Below are positions 36,574-45,188 of a DNA stretch of 64,000 nt, piece by piece. The notes under the pieces are model-generated. The model was not told where the DNA came from and ran no database searches. It saw only the letters and a program-made list of their open reading frames with translations. Position numbers and translations under genes: made by a program. Within the stretch, counting starts at the first letter, position 1. The number at the start of each line of letters is the position of its first letter. The stretch is from Sunxiuqinia dokdonensis (GTDB lineage Bacteria > Bacteroidota > Bacteroidia > Bacteroidales > Prolixibacteraceae), in assembly GCF_001270965.1 (NCBI RefSeq), contig NZ_LGIA01000176.1, positions 1 to 64,000 of the forward strand, read 5' to 3'.

Positions 36574-36718
36574 ACAGGTGTTGGTCATTTATCAATCATC
36601 TCAAATGCCCCAAATTGGATGATTGGCATCACTTACAGAAGCAAGTATGCTCGACGAGCTACGCCTGTTTAACAAAACGCTTACGCAAGAAGAAGTTGAG
36701 GCGATCATGGGGAATTAG
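36574..36718 (+). pseudogene. decayed C-terminal tail of a second LamG protein
   Basis: Directly after the TAA of the LamG gene, the frame reads TGVGHLSIISNAPNWMIG. After one extra base at about 36628 it reads SLTEASMLDELRLFNKTLTQEEVEAIMGN and a TAG. This aligns with the last 50 residues of the intact neighbour (TGCNLLSIMSGAPRF, SDESKMDELLIYDRVLTQAEIDLL). The DNA has diverged, so it is an older paralogue remnant, not a fresh duplication. There is no start codon, and it is frameshifted. Confidence 0.75.
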
Positions 36719-36756
36719 AGAGAAAAGGGTATAGTTTAGTTAGGTTTTTTTTTAGA

Positions 36757-36789
36757 AAAGGCTGCTTGGAAAGTATCCGGGCAGCCTTT
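36757..36789 (+). terminator. strong hairpin after the susCD-LamG genes
   Basis: A 14-bp stem (36757-36770 with 36776-36789) allows two G-T pairs and has a five-base loop AAGTA. A short T-rich tail follows. It lies 26 bases before the first GH144-like gene, so it may attenuate read-through from susCD into the enzymes. Confidence 0.7.
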
Positions 36790-36814
36790 CATTTAACAGC
36801 CAATCATTTTAGTA

Positions 36815-38191
36815 ATGAGAAAAACAAGAAATAGGCCGGTAGTTTTTATGCTGGTCAGTCTGTTGATTTTGCTTGCGATGGCTTGTTCAAATCCGAAACA
36901 GGACAATGAGGGGCAAGTGGAAAGCAAGTGGGCAGGATTAAGCGATAACGAACTGCTAGATACAATTCAATATCAAACCTTCCAATATTTTTGGGATGCT
37001 GCCGAACCCAACTCCGGCATGGCGCGCGAGCGGATTCACATGGACGGCGTCTATCCGCAGAATGATCAGGATGTGATTACCCTTGGCGGTTCTGGCTTTG
37101 GCGTGATGGCCATTTTGGTGGGCATCGAACGCGGATACATTACGCGTGAACAAGCGCTGACCCGTTACCAAACCATTGTTGGTTTTTTGGCTACGGCCGA
37201 CCGTTTCCACGGTGCCTGGCCGCACTGGCTCGAAGGAAAAACCGGTAAGGTGAAGCCTTTCAGTAAAAAAGACGACGGCGGAGACCTGGTGGAAACAGCG
37301 TTTATGATTCAGGGCTTGCTCACTGTGGCCGAATATTTTAAGGATGGCAATGCCGAAGAAAAACAACTGGTGGCCGACATTAACCAACTGTGGAAAGAAG
37401 TAGAATGGGACTGGTACACCCAGGGCGAAGAGGTACTTTACTGGCACTGGTCGCCCAACTACGGATGGGAGATGAATTTTCCGGTTGGAGGTTACAACGA
37501 GTGCCTGATCATGTATGTGTTGGCGGCTTCATCGCCCACACACCCGATTGAACCGGCTGTTTACCACAAAGGTTGGGCGAAGGACGGCAAAATCGCTGAA
37601 GACACGATCTACTATGGCATGAGTTCCGTTCTCAATTTTTATGAGCACAATGATGATCCGACCGGGCCGCTTTTCTGGGCGCATTACTCCTATCTGGGCT
37701 TGAACCCCAAAGGCTTGGTTGATCAGTATGCCGACTATTGGAAGCTGAACCAGAACCACGCGCTGATGCACTACGAGTATGCGTTGGACAATCCGAAAGG
37801 CTTTGACGGATATGGCGAAAATCAGTGGGGGCTGACTTCAAGCTACTCCATGCGGGGTTATGCAGGCCATCATCCCGGCGATGCCGACTTAGGTGTCATT
37901 TCACCAACCGCTGCTTTGTCATCTTTTCCTTATACCCCACAGGAGTCGATGCAGTTTCTGCGGTATCTCTACACCGAAGCCGATTCGCTCATTGGTCCCT
38001 ACGGCCCCTATGACGCCTACAGCCATTCAAGCAACTGGTATTTGCCTCGTTATCTGGCCATTGACCAAGGCCCTATTCCGGTGATGATCGAAAACTACCG
38101 CAGCGGCTTGCCCTGGGATCTGTTCATGAAAAACGAGGATATCAGAAATGGTCTGAAAAAACTGGGGTTTAGCAGTCCCGAGATGAATTGA
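36815..38191 (+). CDS. GH144-like (glycoamylase Pfam) glucanase, lipoprotein
   Basis: The 458-residue protein has a lipobox (LLILLAMACSNPKQ) and one full glycoamylase-type (alpha/alpha)6 domain: LLDTIQYQTFQYFWDAAEPNSGMARER, DDGGDLVETAFMIQGLLTVAEYF, LYWHWSPNYGWEMNFPVGGYNECLIMYVLAASSPTHPI and RYLAIDQGPIPVMIENYRSGL. Bacterial members of this Pfam family include GH144 endo- and exo-beta-1,2-glucanases. Its partner GH3 gene nearby supports beta-1,2-glucan breakdown. As a lipoprotein it probably works at the cell surface or in the periplasm. Confidence 0.85.
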   Translation: MRKTRNRPVVFMLVSLLILLAMACSNPKQDNEGQVESKWAGLSDNELLDTIQYQTFQYFWDAAEPNSGMARERIHMDGVYPQNDQDVITLGGSGFGVMAILVGIERGYITREQALTRYQTIVGFLATADRFHGAWPHWLEGKTGKVKPFSKKDDGGDLVETAFMIQGLLTVAEYFKDGNAEEKQLVADINQLWKEVEWDWYTQGEEVLYWHWSPNYGWEMNFPVGGYNECLIMYVLAASSPTHPIEPAVYHKGWAKDGKIAEDTIYYGMSSVLNFYEHNDDPTGPLFWAHYSYLGLNPKGLVDQYADYWKLNQNHALMHYEYALDNPKGFDGYGENQWGLTSSYSMRGYAGHHPGDADLGVISPTAALSSFPYTPQESMQFLRYLYTEADSLIGPYGPYDAYSHSSNWYLPRYLAIDQGPIPVMIENYRSGLPWDLFMKNEDIRNGLKKLGFSSPEMN

Positions 38192-38604
38192 TGAATTCGT
38201 TTTGAAAATATTGCTGTCGATTAATAGAATGGGCTAAAGCCCTATGGATCGGGGCGAATCAATAACCCCGGGCTAGATAAAACCGGGCCGATCGGCTTCC
38301 AGAATCATGGCGGCATCAACCCCAAAACCGGAAAATTGCAGGGTGCTTCCAGTTTGGTGCAGTTCCGGAATATTTGGATAAAGGAATTATAGAAGAAAGA
38401 TGGGGAGAAAGTGAGAAAGTGAGAACATGAGAAGGGGAGAGGGTGAGAAAGAGAGATGGGGAGAATGGGAGGACGTTAGCGGGTGTGAAGATGTGAAGTT
38501 GAGATGAGAAACTCTGCGTTACTCTGTGTAGAAACTCCGTGTTCTCTGTGGTTAACATACTGCGAGCGTAGTAGTGTTTATTGGTTTAATGGGAAGGTCT
38601 TGAA
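38192..38604. repeat. 413-base intergenic space with dispersed-type repeats and a purine-rich run
   Basis: No gene is visible. Hairpins GGGCT/AGCCC (38231-38242) and CGGGG/CCCCG (38250-38254, 38266-38270) resemble the 'GGGCTAAAGCCC...ATTGATTCGCCCC' repeats I have seen between Bacteroidota genes. A GA-rich run spans about 38394-38472. Then CTCTGCGTTACTCTGTGT and CTCCGTGTTCTCTGTGGTTAA (38511-38555) resemble another widespread intergenic repeat. The promoter of the next gene may lie near 38560-38604. Confidence 0.6.
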
Positions 38605-41013
38605 ATGAAAATTTTGAAATATAAAATAGGTTTATTGATCGTTTCTCTGGTCTTTCTTTCATTTTTTGGAAGGAGCCAGGAAGTGTCCTTTTTTACCGAA
38701 GGAACTACGAGCACCTATTACGACCAGGGGCTGGTCGATTTAAATAACCTGGGTGAAAGTACGTTGGAGCACACCTATCCACCGGGTGCACCGCAGTATA
38801 ACGACAAGGTGCCCTGTTCGACCACAGCGTTTAGGGGAGCCACTTCGTTGAAGTTTAACTATACCTCGGCCTTAAACGGTAACTGGCGGGCAAGCATTTA
38901 CCGGGCGGAATGGACTACAGCTGATCTTTCGGCACTGGATTCCCTTTCATTCTATGTTTATTCTGAAACCGAACTGCCCAATACCGCCTTACCATTGATT
39001 GGTTTGCGAGGGGTGAATGGCAATGGTTCCGGAGATGTGAATACGGCCTTGTATGCCTTGGCCGATTACAATGAATCCATCCCGGCAGGCGTTTGGACGC
39101 GCGTTGTATTTCCGCTACAGATTATTTTTGACGAAAACGAAACACTGGACTTTTCTCAAACCAAGGCGGTCATTTTCAATCAATCCGAGTCAGATAATAG
39201 TTCGCGCTTAATATTGATTGACGAATTGTCCGCTTTCAAGGCTCTGGATGAAATTCCGGTAGTTGAGGAATTTTCGGCTGTAGGTTACGACAGTCATGCC
39301 CACCTGGGTTGGGCTCATCCTGCAGATGGTTTGACTTACCGCATTTATGCTTCGTTTGATGACGGGCAGTCGTTTGAGCTGCGCGCCGAAACAACGGCCG
39401 ATTTTTACCTGGATTTTGTGCCGGAGTCCGGAAAAAATAGTACGGTGGCCTATCGCATCGTGACGGCCCTGCAAGAAAGCGAGTCTGCTGCCGCCGAAGC
39501 CACGGCAACGATTCGCGATTTTTCTGATGACGAATTGCTGGACATGGTTCAGCAATATACCTTCAACTACTTTTGGGATGGCGCACACCAGGCAACCGGC
39601 ATGGCTTTGGAACGTTCAAACGGGAATGGACGCACCGCTGCTTCGGGAGCCACCGGCATGGGGCTGATGGCCATGATTGTGGCGCATGAGCGGGAGTACC
39701 GTCCAAAGGAAGCGGTAAAAGATAGGATCTTAATGATCCTTGAATTTCTGAAAAATTGCGACCGGCATCACGGAGCATGGTCGCACTGGTACAATGCCGA
39801 TACCTATCGTACCCAGCCTTTTTCTGCTGATGATGACGGCGGCGACTTGGTAGAAACTTCGTTTGTGGCGCAGGGACTGATTGCTCTGAAAAATTATTTT
39901 ACCGGTTCGGATGAAAAATCTGTGCTCATCCGGCAGCAAGCGGATCAGCTTTGGAAGGAAATTGACTGGAGCTGGTATCGCAATGGCGATCAGAATGTGT
40001 TGTACTGGCATTGGTCGCCCACTGTTGATTTTCAGAAAAACATGAAGGTAACCGGATGGAATGAATGCCTGGTGACTTACGTGATGGGAGCAGCTTCACC
40101 CACGCACGGCATACCCAAAGCGGTTTATGACCAGGGCTGGGCGCGCAACGGCAACATGGTCAATCCAAGAACGTACTACAACTACGAAATTAACCTGTCG
40201 CCAAACTACGGAGGTCCGCTTTTCTGGATTCATTACAGCCACCTCGGAATCAATCCAAACGGGCTGAAGGACCAGTATGCCGATTACTGGCAGGAGCATG
40301 TGAATACCGCCCGCATTCATTATGCGTACGCCGTACAAAATCCGCAGGGGCACACCAACTACAGCAGCAAATCGTGGGGCCTGACAGCCAGTGACAGCCC
40401 GGATGGATATACCGCCCATCAGCCGGTGGCTAACGACAATGGCACGATCAGCCCAACTGCCGCACTGGCCAGTATGCCTTACACGCCAACGGAATCCATG
40501 CAGGCGCTAAAATATTTTTATCGTGAACGCGGACAGGAACTCTTTGGAAGATACGGACCGTATGATGCGTTTAACGATGACCGGGATTGGGTTCAGGAAG
40601 CTTACATCGGAATCGATCAGGGCCCTATCGTGGTAATGATCGAAAATCATCGTACCGGGCTGTTGTGGAACCAGGTGATGAAAGACACCGAAGTAAAAGC
40701 AGGCTTGGATAAGCTTGGCTTTCAATATCAATTTGCAACCAGCAGCAATGATATGAATGATCACCGGGAGCTAAGTTTCTATCCAAATCCAGTGTCGGGG
40801 AAAGTATATCTTGATCTTTCCGCGTTCGCTCAAAATACACCGGTTCTGGTGAAATGTTTTTCGTTGGATGGTCGCTTGGTTCGTATCGAGAATTTGACCC
40901 GAAAAGGTTCTGAAGCAGTATTCGACTGCGCTGACTTAAGGAATGGAATCTATCTGCTTCAGATAAGCGCTGGAACGAAGTTGTTTCAAAGTAAACTGGT
41001 TGTTCAGCAATAA
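38605..41013 (+). CDS. GH144-like glucanase with T9SS sorting domain
   Basis: The 802-residue protein has a signal peptide (ending FFGRSQE), an N-terminal carbohydrate-binding-like beta domain (about 30-215), and a FnIII-like domain (about 225-300, SAVGYDSHAHLGWAHPADGLTYRIYASFDDG). A GH144-like catalytic domain follows (about 305-710: LLDMVQQYTFNYFWDGAHQATGMALERS, DDGGDLVETSFVAQGLIALKNYF, LYWHWSPTVDFQKNMKVTGWNECLVTYVMGAASPTHGI). The C-terminal type A sorting domain starts near 722 (LSFYPNPVSGKVYLDL, DLRNGIYLLQISAG). It is thus predicted to leave the cell through the type IX system, unlike its lipoprotein paralogue upstream. Confidence 0.88.
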   Translation: MKILKYKIGLLIVSLVFLSFFGRSQEVSFFTEGTTSTYYDQGLVDLNNLGESTLEHTYPPGAPQYNDKVPCSTTAFRGATSLKFNYTSALNGNWRASIYRAEWTTADLSALDSLSFYVYSETELPNTALPLIGLRGVNGNGSGDVNTALYALADYNESIPAGVWTRVVFPLQIIFDENETLDFSQTKAVIFNQSESDNSSRLILIDELSAFKALDEIPVVEEFSAVGYDSHAHLGWAHPADGLTYRIYASFDDGQSFELRAETTADFYLDFVPESGKNSTVAYRIVTALQESESAAAEATATIRDFSDDELLDMVQQYTFNYFWDGAHQATGMALERSNGNGRTAASGATGMGLMAMIVAHEREYRPKEAVKDRILMILEFLKNCDRHHGAWSHWYNADTYRTQPFSADDDGGDLVETSFVAQGLIALKNYFTGSDEKSVLIRQQADQLWKEIDWSWYRNGDQNVLYWHWSPTVDFQKNMKVTGWNECLVTYVMGAASPTHGIPKAVYDQGWARNGNMVNPRTYYNYEINLSPNYGGPLFWIHYSHLGINPNGLKDQYADYWQEHVNTARIHYAYAVQNPQGHTNYSSKSWGLTASDSPDGYTAHQPVANDNGTISPTAALASMPYTPTESMQALKYFYRERGQELFGRYGPYDAFNDDRDWVQEAYIGIDQGPIVVMIENHRTGLLWNQVMKDTEVKAGLDKLGFQYQFATSSNDMNDHRELSFYPNPVSGKVYLDLSAFAQNTPVLVKCFSLDGRLVRIENLTRKGSEAVFDCADLRNGIYLLQISAGTKLFQSKLVVQQ

Positions 41014-41056
41014 GAGAAAAAACGGGAATGAGTGATTTTCAAAAAAAAATAAATAG

Positions 41057-42871
41057 ATGAGACAACGACACTTTTTGATAACGATTTTGGCTTTGGTAAG
41101 TTTTGCTTTCGGGCAGCTTGCACAGGCGCAGCCGGTTCAGCCAGCAACCTATTGTAATCCCTTGGATATCGACTATACCTACATGGTTTACAATTCGAGC
41201 AGGAATATTTCGTACCGTTCAGGTGCTGATCCGGCCGTTGTTGAATTCCGGGGCGAGTATTACCTGTTCGTCACCCGTTCGTTTGGGTATTGGCGATCCA
41301 CCGATTTGGTGAACTGGGATTTTATTAAGCCGGCCCAGTGGTTTTTTGAAGGTTGCAATGCGCCTACCGCATTCAATTACAAAGATTCTGTAATCTATTT
41401 TGCGGGCGACCCTGCTGGTTATGGAAGTATTTTATACTCCGACGACCCTAAAAGTGGGAAATGGACGCCGACGGCTTCGATCACCAATAATATTCAGGAC
41501 TCGGAGCTCTTTATTGATGACGACGGAAGAACTTATTTATATTGGGGATCGTCAAACGTTCACCCCATCCGGGTGAAGGAATTGAATAAGGATGATCGGA
41601 TGCTTGAAACTGGTGTTCAGAAAGAGTTGATTAATTTGGTGGAGGAAGAGCATGGTTGGGAACGATTTGGTGAGAATAATTTCCATCCGACGCTGAAGGA
41701 AGGTTACATGGAAGGTGCTTCGATGACCAAGCACAATGGAAAATACTACCTGCAGTACGCCGCGCCCGGGACACAATTCAATGTATATGGCGATGGCGCG
41801 TATATTGGTGACTCGCCGCTGGGCCCTTTCACCTACATGAAAAATAATCCGATGAGTTTCAAGCCGGGCGGCTTTACCAATGGCGCCGGACATGGCATGA
41901 CCATGAAACAAAAGAACGGACAGTATTGGCATTTTGCCACCATGGCTTTGGCTTCCAACTCCCAGTGGGAACGTCGTCTGTGTATGTTTCCAACTTATTT
42001 TGACGACGAGGGCTTCATGTATTCGAATACGCATTACGGCGATTACCCGCGATTTGGTCCCGATCATCCAACCAATCCGGGCGAGCATTGTGGGTGGATG
42101 CTGCTGTCATACAAAGGGAAGGTGACCGTATCATCTGCGTTCAAACAAATTGTGAAGTTTACTTCAAACAATGATGAAGTTGCCGTGACAGAATTGCCAC
42201 TCGAACAAAATGAGGATGGCGAAATTATTTCAGAAGTACTGACTGATGAAAGCCCAAAGTCGTATTGGGTGGCAGCGGCCAACGACGATCAGCAATGGGT
42301 GAAAATTGAAATGCTCAATCCGGGAACGGTCCATGCGTTTCAATTGAACTTCCATGATCATGAATCAGGCATTTATACCCGCACCGAGGGTTTGCGGCAT
42401 CGTTTTTCTATTGAGGTGTCAGACGATGGCACCAACTGGCAAACCGTTATTGACCGCCGCGACAGTTATAAAGATTCACCCAACGCCTACATCGTCCTCA
42501 ATCAGCCTGTTCAGGCAAAATTTGTCCGGTACGCGAATGTCGAAGTTCCGGGCAAAAACCTGGCCTTGTCCGAAATCAGGGCATTTGGGACCGGATTGGG
42601 AAAAATCCCAAAGAAGGTTAAAGGCTTTATGGTTGAACGGCAGGAGGACCGCAGGGATGTTTCCTTTTCATGGGACGCGGTAGAGGGAGCCCAAGGTTAT
42701 AACATTCGATGGGGAATTGCGCCTGACAAGTTGTACCAGTCGTGGTTGCTTTATGATGTCAATGAACATTTTATGCGCTGCCTCGACCGGGATACGCCTT
42801 ATTATTTTTCCATTGAGGCCTTTAATGAAAATGGAATTTCAGAAAAATCGAAAACGATAAAAGTAGACTAA
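41057..42871 (+). CDS. GH43-like protein with discoidin and FnIII domains
   Basis: The 604-residue protein has a signal peptide (MRQRHFLITILALVSFAFGQLAQAQ). A propeller catalytic domain (about 28-330) reads YCNPLDIDYTYMVYNSS, RSGADPAVVEFRGEYYLFVTRSFGYWRSTDLVNW, DSELFIDDDGRTYLYWG and EGASMTKHNGKYYLQYA. A discoidin/F5-8C domain (about 390-515) follows (SPKSYWVAAANDDQQWVKIEM, RFSIEVSDDGTNW, VRYANVEVPGKNLALSEIRAFG), then a FnIII-like end. ADPAVVE, DSELF and EGA fit the three acidic residues of GH43-type active sites. The substrate is unknown; arabinose- or xylose-linked side chains or a beta-galactan are possible. Confidence 0.85.
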   Translation: MRQRHFLITILALVSFAFGQLAQAQPVQPATYCNPLDIDYTYMVYNSSRNISYRSGADPAVVEFRGEYYLFVTRSFGYWRSTDLVNWDFIKPAQWFFEGCNAPTAFNYKDSVIYFAGDPAGYGSILYSDDPKSGKWTPTASITNNIQDSELFIDDDGRTYLYWGSSNVHPIRVKELNKDDRMLETGVQKELINLVEEEHGWERFGENNFHPTLKEGYMEGASMTKHNGKYYLQYAAPGTQFNVYGDGAYIGDSPLGPFTYMKNNPMSFKPGGFTNGAGHGMTMKQKNGQYWHFATMALASNSQWERRLCMFPTYFDDEGFMYSNTHYGDYPRFGPDHPTNPGEHCGWMLLSYKGKVTVSSAFKQIVKFTSNNDEVAVTELPLEQNEDGEIISEVLTDESPKSYWVAAANDDQQWVKIEMLNPGTVHAFQLNFHDHESGIYTRTEGLRHRFSIEVSDDGTNWQTVIDRRDSYKDSPNAYIVLNQPVQAKFVRYANVEVPGKNLALSEIRAFGTGLGKIPKKVKGFMVERQEDRRDVSFSWDAVEGAQGYNIRWGIAPDKLYQSWLLYDVNEHFMRCLDRDTPYYFSIEAFNENGISEKSKTIKVD

Positions 42872-42882
42872 AATAAATGATC

Positions 42883-45162
42883 ATGAAGAAGTTGATGTAT
42901 ATGTTCGTGGCAGCAATCCTGACGATTTCCTGTCAGCAGCAATCCAAGGAATCGGATATGGATTCGTTTATTAATGAGCTAATGGGAGAGATGACGACCG
43001 AAGAGAAGATTGGTCAGTTGAATTTGATTACTCCCGGAGGAGGAATTCCAACCGGCTCAGTGGTGAGCACCGGTGTGGAGGAAAATATAAAGGCTGGCAA
43101 AGTTGGTGGCATCTTTGGCGTTTCCGGACCTGAAAAGGTTCGGCAGGCGCAGAAGCTGGCCGTTGAGGAAAGCCGTCTCGGCATTCCCATGCTTTTTGGC
43201 TCCGATGTGATTCATGGGTATAAAACGACGGTTCCAATTCCGCTGGGATTGTCGGGCAGCTGGGATCTGGAGCTGATTGAGAAAACAGCCCGAATGGCCG
43301 CCAAAGAGGCAACAGCCGACGGGATTTTCTGGAATTTCTCGCCTATGGTCGATGTTGCACGTGATCCGCGCTGGGGGCGGGTGGCCGAAGGAGCCGGCGA
43401 AGATCCGTACTTGGGCTCAAAAGTTGCCCAAGCCATGGTTCGCGGCTACCAGCAAGACGATTTGAGCAGTCCGTCGACCATGATGGCAACGGTGAAACAC
43501 ATGGCGCTTTATGGCGCTTCGGAAGCCGGACGCGATTACAACACGGTGGATATGAGCCGCCAGCGAATGTTTAATGATTATTTGCCTCCTTATAAAGCGG
43601 CTGTCGATGCAGGTGTGGGTTGTGTGATGTCGTCGTTTAATGATGTGGATGGAATTCCCGCTTCGGGAAACAAATGGTTGCTGACTGACCTGCTGCGCGA
43701 GCAGTGGGGGTTCGATGGTTTTGTCGTGTCAGATTATACGTCGGTAAATGAAATGATTGCTCACGGGTTGGGTGATTTGCAGGCCGTTTCAGCTTTGGCG
43801 CTGAAAGCAGGTTTGGATATGGACATGGTGGGCGAAGGTTTTTTAACCACGCTGGAGCAATCGCTTGAAGAAGGAAAAGTGACAGAAGAAGATATCAATA
43901 CAGCTTGTCGCAGGGTGCTGGAAGCGAAATACAAACTGGGCTTGTTTGATGACCCGTTTCGTTATGCAGACAGTTCCCGTCCTGGGAAAGATATTTTGAC
44001 AGATGAAAACCGCCAACTGGCCCGCGAAGCTGCTCGCCGTTCGTTTGTATTGCTGAAAAATGATCAGCAAGTATTGCCTTTGAAAAAATCAGGAATAATT
44101 GCATTGGTAGGACCACTGGCTGACAACAAGAACAACATGCTGGGAACCTGGGCTCCTACAGGCAACCCTCAGCTTTCGATTCCGGTTTTGGAGGGAATGA
44201 AAAATGTCGCGGGTCCCGGCGTGACGATTTTACATGCCAAAGGCGCCAATATTTCGGATGACCCCGAATTTGCGGAGAAGGTGAATGTTTTTGGGCCCCG
44301 GATCGAAATTGATGAACGTTCGCCGGAGGTGATGCTGAAAGAAGCGCTGGCCGTTTCGGCGAAAGCCGACGTGGTTGTGGCCGTGATTGGTGAGGCTACC
44401 GAAATGAGTGGTGAATCGGGCAATCGGAGCAACCTCTTGCTTCCCGAGAGCCAGAAGAAACTTGTCAGGGCATTGGCGCAAACCGGCAAACCGCTGGTGC
44501 TGGTCACCATGAGCGGCCGTCCGCTGGCCTTGGTTGAGGAAAATGCGTTGGCCGCGGCGCTGCTGCAAACCTGGCACCCTGGTGTTGAAGCCGGCCACGC
44601 GGTTGCCGATGTGCTGTTCGGAGACTACAATCCTTCAGGAAAACTGACCATGACCTTCCCGCGAAATGTCGGGCAGGTACCTATTTATTACAACCACCGG
44701 ACGACCGGCCGCCCACAGGACGGTGACAAGTTCGCCAAGTTTAAATCCAATTACCTTGACGTTCCCAACAGTCCCCTATTTCCGTTTGGTTATGGTCTGA
44801 GTTATACCACTTTTGAGTATAAAAACCTGAGTCTGAATCAGGCTGAGATAGCGAAGGACGAAACACTGGAAGTGCGCATTGATGTCACGAACACCGGCGA
44901 CTTCGATGGCGAGGAAGTTGTTCAACTGTATGTGGGCGATTTGGTTGCTTCGGTTACCCGGCCAGTAAAAGAGCTGAAAGGCTTTAAAAAAGTGTTCCTC
45001 AAAAAAGGCGAAACACAAACCGTTAGTTTCAGCTTAAGCGCTGACGATCTCGCCTTCTATAATTTTGATATGAACCGCGTAACCGAACCCGGGCAGTTTC
45101 GGGTATTTGTGGGCGGCAATTCCAATGCTCCGAATGTGAAGGAATTTACCTTGGAGGAATAG
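42883..45162 (+). CDS. bglX: GH3 beta-glucosidase, lipoprotein (BglX type)
   Basis: I start at 42883 (MKKLMYMFVAAILTISC), a lipoprotein signal; an ATG two codons upstream is in frame. The 759-residue protein has the full GH3 layout: N-terminal barrel with LFGSDVIHGYKTTVPIPLG, KHMALYGASEAGRDYN and the nucleophile Asp284 in GFVVSDYTS; then the alpha/beta sandwich with EMSGESGNRSNLLLP (likely acid/base Glu near 511); and a FnIII-like C-terminal domain (YVGDLVASVTRPVKELKGF). With the GH144-like enzymes it should split sophoro-oligosaccharides or related beta-glucosides to glucose. Confidence 0.93.
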   Translation: MKKLMYMFVAAILTISCQQQSKESDMDSFINELMGEMTTEEKIGQLNLITPGGGIPTGSVVSTGVEENIKAGKVGGIFGVSGPEKVRQAQKLAVEESRLGIPMLFGSDVIHGYKTTVPIPLGLSGSWDLELIEKTARMAAKEATADGIFWNFSPMVDVARDPRWGRVAEGAGEDPYLGSKVAQAMVRGYQQDDLSSPSTMMATVKHMALYGASEAGRDYNTVDMSRQRMFNDYLPPYKAAVDAGVGCVMSSFNDVDGIPASGNKWLLTDLLREQWGFDGFVVSDYTSVNEMIAHGLGDLQAVSALALKAGLDMDMVGEGFLTTLEQSLEEGKVTEEDINTACRRVLEAKYKLGLFDDPFRYADSSRPGKDILTDENRQLAREAARRSFVLLKNDQQVLPLKKSGIIALVGPLADNKNNMLGTWAPTGNPQLSIPVLEGMKNVAGPGVTILHAKGANISDDPEFAEKVNVFGPRIEIDERSPEVMLKEALAVSAKADVVVAVIGEATEMSGESGNRSNLLLPESQKKLVRALAQTGKPLVLVTMSGRPLALVEENALAAALLQTWHPGVEAGHAVADVLFGDYNPSGKLTMTFPRNVGQVPIYYNHRTTGRPQDGDKFAKFKSNYLDVPNSPLFPFGYGLSYTTFEYKNLSLNQAEIAKDETLEVRIDVTNTGDFDGEEVVQLYVGDLVASVTRPVKELKGFKKVFLKKGETQTVSFSLSADDLAFYNFDMNRVTEPGQFRVFVGGNSNAPNVKEFTLEE

Positions 45163-45188
45163 CATGATGTGGTTAACGAAATAAAGCA

